Positions 9,172 through 17,381 of a stretch of DNA of 64,000 nt are shown here, piece after piece. How positions within the stretch are numbered: position 1 is the stretch's first letter; each line of letters opens with the position of its first letter. A model generated the notes under the pieces. It searched no databases. It had not been told where the DNA came from and was given only the letters and a program-made list of their open reading frames with translations. Made by a program: the position numbers and the translations under genes. The stretch comes from Streptomyces changanensis (lineage in GTDB: Bacteria > Actinomycetota > Actinomycetes > Streptomycetales > Streptomycetaceae), in NCBI RefSeq assembly GCF_024600715.1, contig NZ_CP102332.1, positions 6,014,001-6,078,000 of the forward strand, read 5' to 3'.

Positions 9172-10089
9172 GTGCCCGCCTCCGCCCTCGCCCGCACGCT
9201 GCGCGCCTACGTCCGCCACGCCCCCGGCACCCTCGGCAAGGCTCAGATCGTCGACCGCTTCCTCGACGAGCACCTGCGCACCCACCCCGTCCACGCCACC
9301 GTCCGGCTGCGGTCCGGCGACACGGTTCCCGTCACCACCAGCGACGTCATCCAGCGCTTCCAGTACCTGTTCGGCGAGTGGGAGCCGAACCTGTCGGCCT
9401 TCCTGCGCGACCGGCTCCGCCCCGGGGACACCTTCATCGACGTCGGCGCCCACCGCGGCGCCTTCAGCCTCCTGGCCTCCCACGCCGTCGGGCCCCACGG
9501 CCGGGTCGTCGCCATCGAACCCCACCCCCGCTTCCACGACGACCTGGCCGCCGTAGCCGCCGCCAACCATCGCACCAACATCCGCACCGTCCGCTTCGCC
9601 GCCTCCGACTCCACCGGCGTCGTGGTCCTGTACGTGGAGGACCCCTCCAACCTGGGCCACACCACCGCCGTCCGCCCCCGCCACGTCCACGCGACCGTCG
9701 AGGTCCCCACCGCGTCCCTGGCCGACCTGGTAAGCCGGGCCGACCTCGCCACCGCGCGCGTCATCAAGATCGACGTCGAAGGCGCCGAATCCGCCGCGGT
9801 CCGCGGACTCACCCCCGTGCTCCCGCACCTGCGCGACGACGCCGAACTCGTCATCGAGGTCACCCCCCGGCTTCTGACCAAGCAGGGCGAGAGCGCCGCT
9901 GCGCTCATCGCCACCCTGCGTGAGCACGGCTTCCACCCGTACACGCTCACCAACGACTACGACCCGGCCAGTTACCCCCGGGCCATGCGCCAGCCGCAGC
10001 CGCCCATCCGGTGCGCCACGGTCCCGAAGGAGATGACCGACCTGGTCTTTTCCCGCATCGACGCCAGCCGCCTTGCGCTCGCGCACTGA
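9172..10089 (+). CDS. FkbM-family SAM-dependent methyltransferase
   Basis: The 305-residue protein starts with GTG at 9172, preceded by AAGGAG at the right distance. Motif I is visible as FIDVGAHRGAFSLLAS near residue 89, followed by VVAIEPHPRFHDDL (the acidic ribose-binding residue) and VIKIDVEGAESAAVRGL, the conserved DVEGAE signature of FkbM-type O-methyltransferases. These enzymes methylate hydroxyls of sugars or polyketides. Next to a glycosyltransferase operon, a sugar O-methylation role is likely. The gene sits on its own, with divergent spacing from the kinase. A weak hairpin follows the stop. Confidence 0.85.
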   Translation: MPASALARTLRAYVRHAPGTLGKAQIVDRFLDEHLRTHPVHATVRLRSGDTVPVTTSDVIQRFQYLFGEWEPNLSAFLRDRLRPGDTFIDVGAHRGAFSLLASHAVGPHGRVVAIEPHPRFHDDLAAVAAANHRTNIRTVRFAASDSTGVVVLYVEDPSNLGHTTAVRPRHVHATVEVPTASLADLVSRADLATARVIKIDVEGAESAAVRGLTPVLPHLRDDAELVIEVTPRLLTKQGESAAALIATLREHGFHPYTLTNDYDPASYPRAMRQPQPPIRCATVPKEMTDLVFSRIDASRLALAH

Positions 10090-10093
10090 GCAC

Positions 10094-10111
10094 CCTCGGC
10101 TGTTCCCGAGG
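10094..10111 (+). terminator. Weak hairpin after the FkbM gene
   Basis: Six-base arms (10094-10099 and 10106-10111) lie just after the stop codon. The stem is short, has no T-run, and overlaps the ribosome site of the possible small gene at 10120, so termination is doubtful. Confidence 0.3.
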
Positions 10112-10119
10112 AGAGCAAC

Positions 10120-10293
10120 GTGCCGCGCGAAGCGATGACCAGCCGGAACGTCGGCAAAATGATCGCCTCAAACAAGGCCGCGAACACGATCGCCGCCCGC
10201 GACCGGAGGAGCCCATCAGCTTGCCCGGCCGAAGATGGGGAAGCGGGAAAACCCTGCCGGAGACGGGCAAGCCCTGACATGATCCGCGAATGA
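10120..10293 (+). CDS. Possible small protein upstream of and overlapping the PIN gene
   Basis: A GTG at 10120 is preceded by a good GAGGAG ribosome site and opens 57 codons. Its stop overlaps the ATG of the PIN-domain gene (ATGA). The first half (MPREAMTSRNVGKMIASNKA in start-codon convention) shows the high third-position GC of real genes here; the second half does not. If real, it could be an upstream partner or leader of the PIN protein, in the position an antitoxin often takes. I recognise no family, and it may be chance. Confidence 0.3.
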   Translation: MPREAMTSRNVGKMIASNKAANTIAARDRRSPSACPAEDGEAGKPCRRRASPDMIRE

Positions 10294-11108
10294 TCGTCAC
10301 ACCGATACCCGGCGCCAGGCTGGACCTCGTGCACCAGCTTCTACGGGAAGCCCACACTCAGGCCACCAACCTGAGCAACTACAACAGCGCCGAGGAACAC
10401 CTCCTGAAGTACCTGACGTGGGTGAACGAGCAGTCTCGGCTGCTCGGCTCCCAGGTGCGGGCGAAGGACATCGAGGCGCTGTTCTTCACCCCGATCTACT
10501 GGGCCCTGCTGAACGGCGCGGGCCATCTGGGCGGCCAGCTGGCGCCAAAGGTGACGAACCCGCTGATCGACCAGGAGGTACGGCAGCGGATCGCCGACCT
10601 GGAGCGGGCCATCGAGTCCACCCGGGACACCATCCTCCAGTGGCCGGAGAAGGTGTCGACTCTGGTGCTCGACACGAGCTTCTTCATTGAGCACGAGGAG
10701 AAGCTGGAGGACGCCGACTTCTCGGAGCTCGCCGGCCAGCACGGCGGGGTTCGGATCGCCGTGCCGATGATGGTGGTCGACGAGCTGGACCAGTTGAAGG
10801 AGAGCAAGGTATCCCCGCAGGCTCGGTGGCGCGCTCGGTACGGTCTTGCCGTCCTGGACCGACTGCTGACCGACGAGGCGATGCTGGGGTTCGTGGAGGT
10901 CAAGGTCCTGCCGGACCCTCCTGGGCACGTACGTCTGCCTGACGAGGACGATGAGATCGTCGACCGGGCGCTCGCGCTGAGCGTGCTGGCGGCCGGTCCG
11001 GTGAAGCTGGTGACGTACGACACCGGGATGGCGCTGCGGGCGAAGATCGCCGGCGTGCCTTACGAGAAGCTCCGCAAGGAACTCGGCACGGAGCCCGAGC
11101 AAAAGTAG
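10290..11108 (+). CDS. PIN-domain protein (predicted ribonuclease)
   Basis: The protein has 272 residues. The N-terminal 120 residues are helical and unrecognised. From about residue 127 a PIN domain is clear: VLDTSFFIEH holds the first acidic residue, VDELDQLKES the second, DDEIVDRALAL the third, and KLVTYDTGMALRAKI the fourth. Four conserved acidic residues coordinate the metal in PIN ribonucleases. The layout, with a helical extension before PIN, is like stand-alone Streptomyces PIN proteins rather than compact VapC toxins. A terminator follows at 11124-11152. RNA cleavage is family knowledge; the target is unknown. Confidence 0.75.
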   Translation: MIVTPIPGARLDLVHQLLREAHTQATNLSNYNSAEEHLLKYLTWVNEQSRLLGSQVRAKDIEALFFTPIYWALLNGAGHLGGQLAPKVTNPLIDQEVRQRIADLERAIESTRDTILQWPEKVSTLVLDTSFFIEHEEKLEDADFSELAGQHGGVRIAVPMMVVDELDQLKESKVSPQARWRARYGLAVLDRLLTDEAMLGFVEVKVLPDPPGHVRLPDEDDEIVDRALALSVLAAGPVKLVTYDTGMALRAKIAGVPYEKLRKELGTEPEQK

Positions 11109-11123
11109 CTCGAACGCAGCTGT

Positions 11124-11152
11124 GCCTGCCCCGCGTGCTGGCCGGGGCAGGC
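11124..11152. terminator. Bidirectional terminator between convergent genes
   Basis: Nine-base GC-rich perfect arms at 11124-11132 and 11144-11152 lie 16 bases after the PIN gene stop and 20 bases before the end of the convergent methyltransferase-Nudix gene. The position suits both transcripts. Confidence 0.65.
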
Positions 11153-11172
11153 GCTGTCGTGTGAGCTGGTGG

Positions 11173-12354
11173 TCAGCCGGTGTGCCAGGTGTCGTGACGG
11201 GCGTTGTGGTTGTAGGGCTGGAAGTCGGCGGGCGTGTGGTCGAGTGGGAGGTCCTGCCTCCAGGCCGTCAGGCACTGGCTGCTGGGCTCGAAGAGAGGCT
11301 GGGGCAGTGCGTCGAGGCTCCAGAACCGCCACGAGCCGATGGTTTTCTCCAGCTCCCGGGGTGTGCCGGACCAACGGGTGACCAGCGCGGGCACCGTGAG
11401 CCGGAGAACGCCGCCTACATGGTCGAGAAGCGTGCCGAGCACCTGCACGTCGTCGGGCCTGGCGATCAGCCCGGTTTCCTCGGCGAGCTCCCGGATCACG
11501 GCCTTGACGAAGGTCTCGCCGGGCTCCACCGATCCACCGGGCACTTCCCACGTTCCGAGGCGGTGGCGCCCCAGCAGGACACCGTCCGGGCCATGCACGA
11601 TGATGCCGACCCCCAGCGCCGCGTGCGGTGCGGGCGGCGCCGTTGTCCGGGGCCGGCTGGGGATTCGTTCCGGGCGGTGGGCCGCGTACAGCCGGTACGA
11701 CAGGGGCTGGTCGGCCTGCGGGGAGTTGATTGTGGTCACCGTGTCGACGACGAGGCCATGGTCGACGAGGAGGTCTTCCCATAGGCGTGGTTCGAGGACC
11801 CACATGTGCACCCGATGCTCCGTGTCCGTGCCGGGCAGCCGCAGGATCTCGGGCCGTGCGGTGACCGACTCGGACGGCCCGAGACCGTGCGAGTTGGTGT
11901 GCAGCGCGCTGAACAGCAGCCGCCTCCCAGGTTTGAGGCCGTTGGCCAGGGCGGGCAGCAGGCGGTGCGGGTCCAGGAAGGGCACGCCGCTGACCGAGTA
12001 GACGAGGTCGTAGGGGTCGGCCTCCTGCAGGTGGGTGACGGCGTCGGCGCACACCAGGCGCAGCCCGGGGGTGTCGGGGTAGCGGGCGAGGGCGCGCTGG
12101 TGCTGGGTGGGGGAGGCGTCGACGGCCGTGACGTCGGCGCCGAGGGCGGCGAGACGCGCGGCGTGCCGGCCGACTCCGGCTCCCAGGTCCAGGACGCGCA
12201 GGCCGGCGACCTCGCCGAGCACGTCGATGCCGGGTCCGGCCTGCGGGATGTCCCAGGCCCAGTCGCCCAGCTCAGGCAGGTCGAACGAGCGGCCGAGCTG
12301 ATGACGGCCGTAGACGGTCCAGATCTCGCCGATTTCCTTCTCGACGTCCAGCAC
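11173..12354 (-). CDS. Methyltransferase-Nudix fusion protein
   Basis: The 393-residue protein uses GTG at 12352-12354 behind a GGAAGG ribosome site. Residues about 40-230 form a class I SAM methyltransferase: [18 protein letters not shown] (motif I), then [10 protein letters not shown] (motif II) and [13 protein letters not shown] (motif IV). After a proline-rich linker, residues about 255-390 form a Nudix domain with a complete box, [13 protein letters not shown] followed by [11 protein letters not shown]. The domain pairing suggests a methyl transfer coupled to hydrolysis of a nucleoside diphosphate-linked substrate. It is last in a three-gene run with the genes at 12384 and 12980. It may act in the same pathway as the 7-deazaguanine genes further up, though no direct evidence links them. 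Confidence 0.8.
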   Translation of the reverse strand: MLDVEKEIGEIWTVYGRHQLGRSFDLPELGDWAWDIPQAGPGIDVLGEVAGLRVLDLGAGVGRHAARLAALGADVTAVDASPTQHQRALARYPDTPGLRLVCADAVTHLQEADPYDLVYSVSGVPFLDPHRLLPALANGLKPGRRLLFSALHTNSHGLGPSESVTARPEILRLPGTDTEHRVHMWVLEPRLWEDLLVDHGLVVDTVTTINSPQADQPLSYRLYAAHRPERIPSRPRTTAPPAPHAALGVGIIVHGPDGVLLGRHRLGTWEVPGGSVEPGETFVKAVIRELAEETGLIARPDDVQVLGTLLDHVGGVLRLTVPALVTRWSGTPRELEKTIGSWRFWSLDALPQPLFEPSSQCLTAWRQDLPLDHTPADFQPYNHNARHDTWHTG

Positions 12355-12383
12355 GAAGTACTTCCTTCCGTTCAGGTGGATGA

Positions 12384-12980
12384 TCAGGGGCGCAGGGCGA
12401 AGCAGCGCAGGACGTCGAGGTCGGCGGTGCGTACGACGGACCAGCCGGCCGCGAGCAGCTCGGCGTCCGCCAGCTGGATGCCGAGGCCGAGGAGAGCCGG
12501 GTCGGTGGTCGTGCGGCGGCCGGCGTTCTCGGTGACGACCCAGAAGGTCCCGCCGGGCGCGAGCAGGCGGCGGACCCGGCCGAGGAAGCCGGCCTTCTCG
12601 TCCATCCACCGGTAGACCAGGCGGCAGGTGATGAGGGCGTAGGCCGGATCCCGCAGCGTGTCGAGGTCACCGGTCGTGAAGTCCAGGCACTGCCATGCCG
12701 GCGCCGGACCGGTGCCGCTGTTGTGGGCGGTGGCGACCGCGACCGCGCTAGGGGAGCAGTCAACGCCGGTCGTGCGGTAGCCGAGCTCGTGGTGGAGGTG
12801 GCGGGCGAGACTGCCATCGCCGCTGCCGATGTCGAGGGCGGGGCGGCCTCCGCCGGGGCCGAGGTGCTCGCCCATCAGCTGCTTCTCGGCCTCGCACAGC
12901 TGCCGGTAGCGTCGGCCGTCGGCCCAGAGCGGCTCCCAGTAGGCCGGGCTCGCGGTGGATACGGCGGAGGTGGTAGGCAT
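12384..12980 (-). CDS. Class I SAM-dependent methyltransferase
   Basis: The protein has 198 residues. Motif I is [15 protein letters not shown] (about residue 48), motif [16 protein letters not shown], and motif [18 protein letters not shown], with a post-motif [16 protein letters not shown] typical of the type 11/12 family. The N-terminus ([15 protein letters not shown]) is also usual for small-molecule methyltransferases of this group. Its ATG overlaps the stop of the upstream CYTH-like gene (ATGA), and 29 bases separate it from the methyltransferase-Nudix gene downstream. The acceptor is unknown; membership of the nucleotide-related gene set is inferred from position. Confidence 0.75.
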   Translation of the reverse strand: MPTTSAVSTASPAYWEPLWADGRRYRQLCEAEKQLMGEHLGPGGGRPALDIGSGDGSLARHLHHELGYRTTGVDCSPSAVAVATAHNSGTGPAPAWQCLDFTTGDLDTLRDPAYALITCRLVYRWMDEKAGFLGRVRRLLAPGGTFWVVTENAGRRTTTDPALLGLGIQLADAELLAAGWSVVRTADLDVLRCFALRP

Positions 12981-14278
12981 CAGGCTCCTCCGCGATCGGA
13001 CGGCACGGTCGCGTGGACGGGAATCTCCCGTCGCGTGTGAATGGGGGACGGGTCAACGGCGGGCCCAGCTTTGCAGCCCACCGTCACCAGGCCCGGCTGG
13101 GCGGCCACGGCGTTGCGGAGGAAACTCAGCTTGGAGTGGAAGGTGTGCTCGGCCGCCCAGCCACGAGCGGCGACGTAGTTCCGGAGCCAGCCGTTGACGC
13201 GCTCCATTTCGCGGAGTACTTCGTCCTGGTCCTGGTCGAGGACGCCCCGGGTGCGCAGGTACTCCAGCTCGCACTGCGAGAGCACCACCGTGGGGTCCGT
13301 GAGGAGGGCGCAGCGGTCGAGGAAGATGCCGTAGACGTGACCGGTGCGCATCGACTCGCACTGGATGTCGTAGCGTACGCGCTGGAAGGGCGGCATGGCC
13401 CGTACCTGAAGGCCCAGTTCGCCACGAAGGTACGCCTCGAAGCCGTCGGGGGTGACGTCGATGCCGTACACCAGCTCCTCCCGGCGGGCGAAGGCGTCCT
13501 CGGCGAACCACTTCCGCTTGAGCACGTGCCCGGCGGTGACCGTGGGGACGAAGGAGGCGTAGCCGACCTCAGATGCGGGGCCCGTGACCTCGAAGAGGTG
13601 GTTCTCGGTGTGGTGGACCTGGAACTCCTCCCGGTACTCCGGCCGGCAGCCTTCCAGTTCGCCGTCGCGCAGGGCTTTGAGCAGTTCCATGGCCGCGGCC
13701 CAGATGTCGGGCGCCGGGTCGAGGATGTACTTGTACTCCAGCTCGGTGCCTTCGAAGTGCTTGCGGAAGCAGCGACGGTGGTTGTTGAGGGCCGTGCTCG
13801 CCGCGTGGTGCGCGGCCAGGCTCGGGTCGAGCCAGCGAAGGGCCTCGACCGGACCGCGGCCGACCGGCTCGCTGGTGGTGCGCACGAAGCAGGCGTCCTC
13901 GGGGTGGAACCTGATCTGCGCATAGACGTGATACCCGCCGGGGTGTTCGGCCAGATAGCACAGCGGCACCAGGCCCAAGGCGGCTTTGGCGCCGATTAGC
14001 TCGCGCAGGGCGGCACCGGCGATGGCGTCGGGGAACAGGTCCTGACCGTCGATCCGGACCGAGCCGATCTGTGTGCCGTCGGCTCTGAGCGCTTCGGCGG
14101 AGCAGGTACCGAGGGTGTTCCAGCCGATGACCACGGTGGTGCTCGGCCGGCTCACCTCCTGCGGGGCGACCCGGACGAGAACGAGGGGCTCGTCGGCCCG
14201 GCGCGGCGCGGTGCGGTTGAGGAGGTGGACGGCGCCGAGGACCACCCACGCCCCTGCCGCCGCCGTACTGAGGGTCAT
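12980..14278 (-). CDS. Unknown protein with a CYTH-like ExExK signature
   Basis: The 432-residue protein starts at ATG 14278 behind AAAGGAAG. The N-terminus MTLSTAAAGAWVVLGAVHLL looks like a short hydrophobic or signal-like segment. The middle contains TELEYKYILD, an ExExK arrangement as in the triphosphate-binding tunnel of CYTH enzymes (adenylate cyclase class IV, thiamine triphosphatase, inorganic triphosphatase), followed by alternating charged strands with basic residues (VLKRKWF, FQRVRYDIQ, FHSKLSFLRN). I suggest a triphosphate-binding or hydrolysing protein, but the match rests on one motif and on general pattern. It heads the run of three minus-strand genes and faces a Nudix gene divergently across 134 bases. 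Confidence 0.45.
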   Translation of the reverse strand: MTLSTAAAGAWVVLGAVHLLNRTAPRRADEPLVLVRVAPQEVSRPSTTVVIGWNTLGTCSAEALRADGTQIGSVRIDGQDLFPDAIAGAALRELIGAKAALGLVPLCYLAEHPGGYHVYAQIRFHPEDACFVRTTSEPVGRGPVEALRWLDPSLAAHHAASTALNNHRRCFRKHFEGTELEYKYILDPAPDIWAAAMELLKALRDGELEGCRPEYREEFQVHHTENHLFEVTGPASEVGYASFVPTVTAGHVLKRKWFAEDAFARREELVYGIDVTPDGFEAYLRGELGLQVRAMPPFQRVRYDIQCESMRTGHVYGIFLDRCALLTDPTVVLSQCELEYLRTRGVLDQDQDEVLREMERVNGWLRNYVAARGWAAEHTFHSKLSFLRNAVAAQPGLVTVGCKAGPAVDPSPIHTRREIPVHATVPSDRGGA

Positions 14279-14412
14279 GACCGGACTTCCTTTCGTGAAG
14301 AGGGCACCACGGTCGGCCGGTCTGCTTCCAGGCCGGCGGCACGCCTTCGCCGGATGCGGTCGGGCGTTCGACGGGCCGGTCCTGCGCCGCACGGGCGGGG
14401 TGTCGGCCTAGG

Positions 14413-14952
14413 GTGGTGCGGGTGAGTCTTGGTGATGCTGTTCAGATGGTTGTGGACGAGGCTGTCGCGGATGCCGGCCGTGCCGCGTTGGAGTTCGACG
14501 GGGCCCGGGCCTGGCTGGAGGAGGCACGCCGGCACCCGATGGAACCGCTGGCGGCCGAGGTGTGGGTGACCGATCCCGCCTTCGAGCACGTGCTGCTGGT
14601 CAAGCACCGGGTGCGTGGATGGGTGCCGCCCGGCGGCAAGGCGGAGCCGGGTGAGACGCCGCGTACGGCCGCCGCCCGCGAACTCTTGGAGGAGACTGGT
14701 CTGCAGGCCGAGCTGCTGGCCGAGCCCGCCGCCGTGGCGGTGCGCGCCTACCGGTCCGACTGGTCTGCGACGCTGGGCCTGTCCTACGCCGCGATCGTCG
14801 ATCCCCAGGTGCCGCTCGTGGCGGAGCCGGGGCAGCCGGCGGCGTGGTTCGGCCTGGACGAGGAGTGGCAGAGTGTGTTTCCCGAGGACCGGGACCGAAT
14901 CCGCGCGCACGCCCGGCGGCTGGCCGCCGCCCCGGCGGCCCGTGCCCGCTGA
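14413..14952 (+). CDS. Nudix hydrolase
   Basis: The 179-residue protein is read from the first GTG; a second GTG three codons on is equally possible and neither has a strong ribosome site. A complete Nudix box is present, GGKAEPGETPRTAAAREL followed by LEETGL, preceded by VLLVKHRVRGWVPP, the usual substrate-strand region. It is predicted to cleave a nucleoside diphosphate linked to another moiety, with Mg2+. It is the only plus-strand gene inside the deazaguanine-type locus, is divergent from the CYTH-like gene and converges with the next Nudix gene with a 20-base gap. Substrate unknown. Confidence 0.8.
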   Translation: MVRVSLGDAVQMVVDEAVADAGRAALEFDGARAWLEEARRHPMEPLAAEVWVTDPAFEHVLLVKHRVRGWVPPGGKAEPGETPRTAAARELLEETGLQAELLAEPAAVAVRAYRSDWSATLGLSYAAIVDPQVPLVAEPGQPAAWFGLDEEWQSVFPEDRDRIRAHARRLAAAPAARAR

Positions 14953-14972
14953 ACCGTGACCCCGATAGCCGT

Positions 14973-15515
14973 TCACAGGACGGTGTCGATCCGGGCGAGG
15001 GCGGACGAGGGCAGGGTGATCAGCTTGACGGCGTGCAGGAAGTGGCACCACACCGGTTCCAGGCCGGGCCGGTGTTCGAACTCCGTATTGTTCAGGTGGC
15101 CTTCGGCGTAGTGGAGGGTGCGCAGTGCGGCGTGCTGGAGCTGGTCGGGGTGGACCCACCTCGGGGCGCGGACTTCCTCGGCCGAGGGGCGGAGATCCCC
15201 GCAGACCTCGGCCTGGAAGATCCACCACTGGTGTCCGACGGGCCCGGCGGGCGTGCGCCGGCAGTGGTTGGGGCGCCACTGGGCCAGCAGCGGGTGCAGG
15301 TGGGTGACGGTGAGGCCGACCTCTTCGGCCACTTCGTTGCGGGCGGCCTGTTGGGGGCTGCCGTGCTGGTCGATGTGGCCGGCGACCGGTGCGAGACCGG
15401 CCGGCGGTGTCGCCCGCTCGAACAGCAGCAGCCCCTGCGGGCCGGAGACGAGCACTCCGACGCTGGTGTGGTCGCAGTAGCTCCCGTCGGCGGCGGAGGC
15501 GGCGGCCGTGGTCAC
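14973..15515 (-). CDS. Nudix-family protein with a divergent box
   Basis: This 180-residue protein uses a GTG that overlaps the upstream methyltransferase stop (GTGA). The Nudix fold is indicated by VGVLVSGPQGLLLFERA and then GHIDQHGSPQQAARNE with VAEEVGL. The canonical first Glu of the box is Gly here and the Arg of RE is Asn, while the EE pair that binds metal is kept. Activity may be altered or the protein may mainly bind its ligand. It is the last gene of the long queD-led minus-strand run. The tail HRPGLEPVWCHFLHAV suggests a family with its own C-terminal region. Function is inferred from the fold only. Confidence 0.7.
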   Translation of the reverse strand: MTTAAASAADGSYCDHTSVGVLVSGPQGLLLFERATPPAGLAPVAGHIDQHGSPQQAARNEVAEEVGLTVTHLHPLLAQWRPNHCRRTPAGPVGHQWWIFQAEVCGDLRPSAEEVRAPRWVHPDQLQHAALRTLHYAEGHLNNTEFEHRPGLEPVWCHFLHAVKLITLPSSALARIDTVL

Positions 15516-16360
15516 GGCGTGCCCGTGGGCTGCTGGGCGACGACGACGAGCCAGCTCGTCACGGTCACGGCATCGGGCGCGGTCAGGGGGTAGGCCGCGT
15601 CCAGGATCTTCATCCGCTGGGCGTGGGTGAGAGCGCCGTCAGCCGGGCGCGCGAAGACGGGGATGGACAGCCACGCTTTCTTCTCCGCCATGGTGCCGTG
15701 CTGGGCGGTGACCTCGGTTTCGACGAGGGCGAGGCCGGCGGCGGCCAGCTCGGTGGTGACCGTCTCCAGCGGCAGCTTCGGCGCCGCGTCCGTGGTCTTG
15801 GACGGCGGGGTGTATCCGTGGTCGCGGGCGGCGATCTGGAGGATGAGGGCGTTCAGCGACGGGCCGGTCCGGACGGTGTGCTCGTCGGGGTGGCGCACGC
15901 CAGCGAAGCCGCCGCCGATATTGAAGACGAACCGGCCGCCGGGGCGCAGGACACGGGCGACGGCGGAGAAGACCGCCGGGGTGTCGGTCTTCCAGATCGC
16001 CGAGTTGCACACCACCGCGTCCACGCCGTCGGCCGGGACGTGTTCGGCGAGTTGCTCGGCCGGGGCGGTGATCCAGGACAGCCGGGGGTCGGACAAGGTG
16101 CGGCGGCCGACGCGCTGCATCGTGCCGGAGCTGTCCACGGAGACGACCCGGGCCCGGTCAGGGACCAGGCCGAGGATCGCGCGGGCGGTCGCCCCTGCTC
16201 CGCCGCACAGGTCCACTACCAGGTCGGCGTCGGCCAGCCCGGCGCGGCAGGCGAGGTCGCGGCTGGTGGTGTTGTACATGGGGTGGGTGCGGGTGAAGGC
16301 TTCGTACGCCTCGGCGTTGTCGTTCTCGTCCCAGCCGGTCAGAGCGTCCTGGGGTGCCAT
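15512..16360 (-). CDS. Class I SAM-dependent methyltransferase
   Basis: This is a 282-residue protein. Motif I reads LVVDLCGGAGATARAIL (about residue 47), motif II RVVSVDSSGTMQ, and motif IV VDAVVCNSAIWKTD, followed by RVLRPGGRFVFNIGGG. The C-terminal 100 residues hold the acceptor region. It overlaps the downstream Nudix gene by 4 bases and lies 64 bases after the DUF2797-like gene, so it belongs to the queD-led run. A methyltransferase here could methylate the carboxylate or sugar of a deazaguanine product, or tRNA; the sequence does not decide. Confidence 0.75.
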   Translation of the reverse strand: MAPQDALTGWDENDNAEAYEAFTRTHPMYNTTSRDLACRAGLADADLVVDLCGGAGATARAILGLVPDRARVVSVDSSGTMQRVGRRTLSDPRLSWITAPAEQLAEHVPADGVDAVVCNSAIWKTDTPAVFSAVARVLRPGGRFVFNIGGGFAGVRHPDEHTVRTGPSLNALILQIAARDHGYTPPSKTTDAAPKLPLETVTTELAAAGLALVETEVTAQHGTMAEKKAWLSIPVFARPADGALTHAQRMKILDAAYPLTAPDAVTVTSWLVVVAQQPTGTP

Positions 16361-16424
16361 GGTGAAGAGGTCCTCGTTTCACGGATCGGGGCCGCGGGCG
16401 CAGCGCGGCCGGGCCTTGGAACGG

Positions 16425-17348
16425 TTAGAAGAGGGCGGGCTGCACGGCGGCGGCCGGGGAGGAGAACTGTGAGCCGAGGGTGATGCGGTGGCCCTTGAGG
16501 ACGCCGAGGTCGATCAGGTAGGGCAGATCGTCACCGTCGAGCGTGGCCAGGACCTGGGAGCCGGTGCAGGCGAGTACCGTCAGGCCGTGTTCGCCCTCGC
16601 GTGGATCGTGCGGGTACAAGGTCCGCTCGCTGTCGGGAGCGCGGAGCAGATCCCCTTCAGCAGGTGGCGTCCACGGTTCAAGGAGAGCCGGGATGTTCAT
16701 CTCGGCCAGGGCTTCGGCAGCCCGGGCGAGGTGCTGCTGGTGGGCGGCGCGGACCCGGGCGAGGTCACGCAGGCCGGCCAGGGCCTTCAGCTTGGCCGCG
16801 GCCCGGACCGTCTGCGTCAGGCCCAGGCGCCGGGTGAGAGCGTCCTCGGCGAACCGGATCGTGCGCCCGTCGGGGCTTTTGGCCAGGTAGGTGGCCGCCA
16901 GGGCTCCCTGCTCGTCGAGGCGGGAGCGCTTTCGGGGCTCGGCGGCGGTGCCCACCTTGGTGGTGCCGTCGGCGAAAGTCGCCAGGTACAGCCAGTGCGG
17001 CTGGGCCATGTAGGCGGCCAGGGCGTCGGGGACGTGGCTGCCGGAGTGGAACTGGTGGGCGAAGCGGAACTCATCCCGTGCGGTGCAGGCGGCGCACTGA
17101 CCGCCGGTTTCGGCCGGGGACTGCTGGGGGCAGGCGACGGCTTCGACGCGGACGCGGTCGGCGAACCGGTACCGGCCGGTGCACCACCGGCCGGCACCGT
17201 TCACCTGATAGGCCAGACGCCGGCCCATGACCGCGGCGTGAATGAGCGGTTCGCCGGGCTGTGGGGCCAGCAGGAGACGGGGAGCCCCGTTCGCCCAGGT
17301 GATGCCATGGCATACGTACGAGCCGCTGGTGGGCAGAGTCTGGTCCAT
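16425..17348 (-). CDS. DUF2797-like protein
   Basis: The protein has 307 residues. I recognise the DUF2797 pattern: a CPQQSP...CAACT cysteine cluster (two Cx2-5C pairs, about residues 73-88), then HWLYLATFADGTTKVGTA, which looks like the strand pair of a GIY-YIG-type fold, followed by RKRSRLDEQGALAATYLAKS. The family has no established function; a zinc site is likely. It lies 33 bases after the thymidylate-kinase-like gene and shares its transcript. Whether it acts on nucleic acid in this locus is open, but a GIY-YIG-like domain beside a TGT-like gene is worth noting. Confidence 0.6.
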   Translation of the reverse strand: MDQTLPTSGSYVCHGITWANGAPRLLLAPQPGEPLIHAAVMGRRLAYQVNGAGRWCTGRYRFADRVRVEAVACPQQSPAETGGQCAACTARDEFRFAHQFHSGSHVPDALAAYMAQPHWLYLATFADGTTKVGTAAEPRKRSRLDEQGALAATYLAKSPDGRTIRFAEDALTRRLGLTQTVRAAAKLKALAGLRDLARVRAAHQQHLARAAEALAEMNIPALLEPWTPPAEGDLLRAPDSERTLYPHDPREGEHGLTVLACTGSQVLATLDGDDLPYLIDLGVLKGHRITLGSQFSSPAAAVQPALF

Positions 17349-17381
17349 GGTGGTTCCTCGCGGATCAGTGCGTGGGGTCGG

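Noticed and set aside
6808..10089. A 1093-codon open frame on the plus strand
   Set aside because: It runs out of frame through two glycosyltransferase genes and across the minus-strand kinase. Its sequence is Pro/Arg-rich nonsense except for the last 305 residues, which are the FkbM protein. GC-rich DNA rarely has stops in shadow frames.
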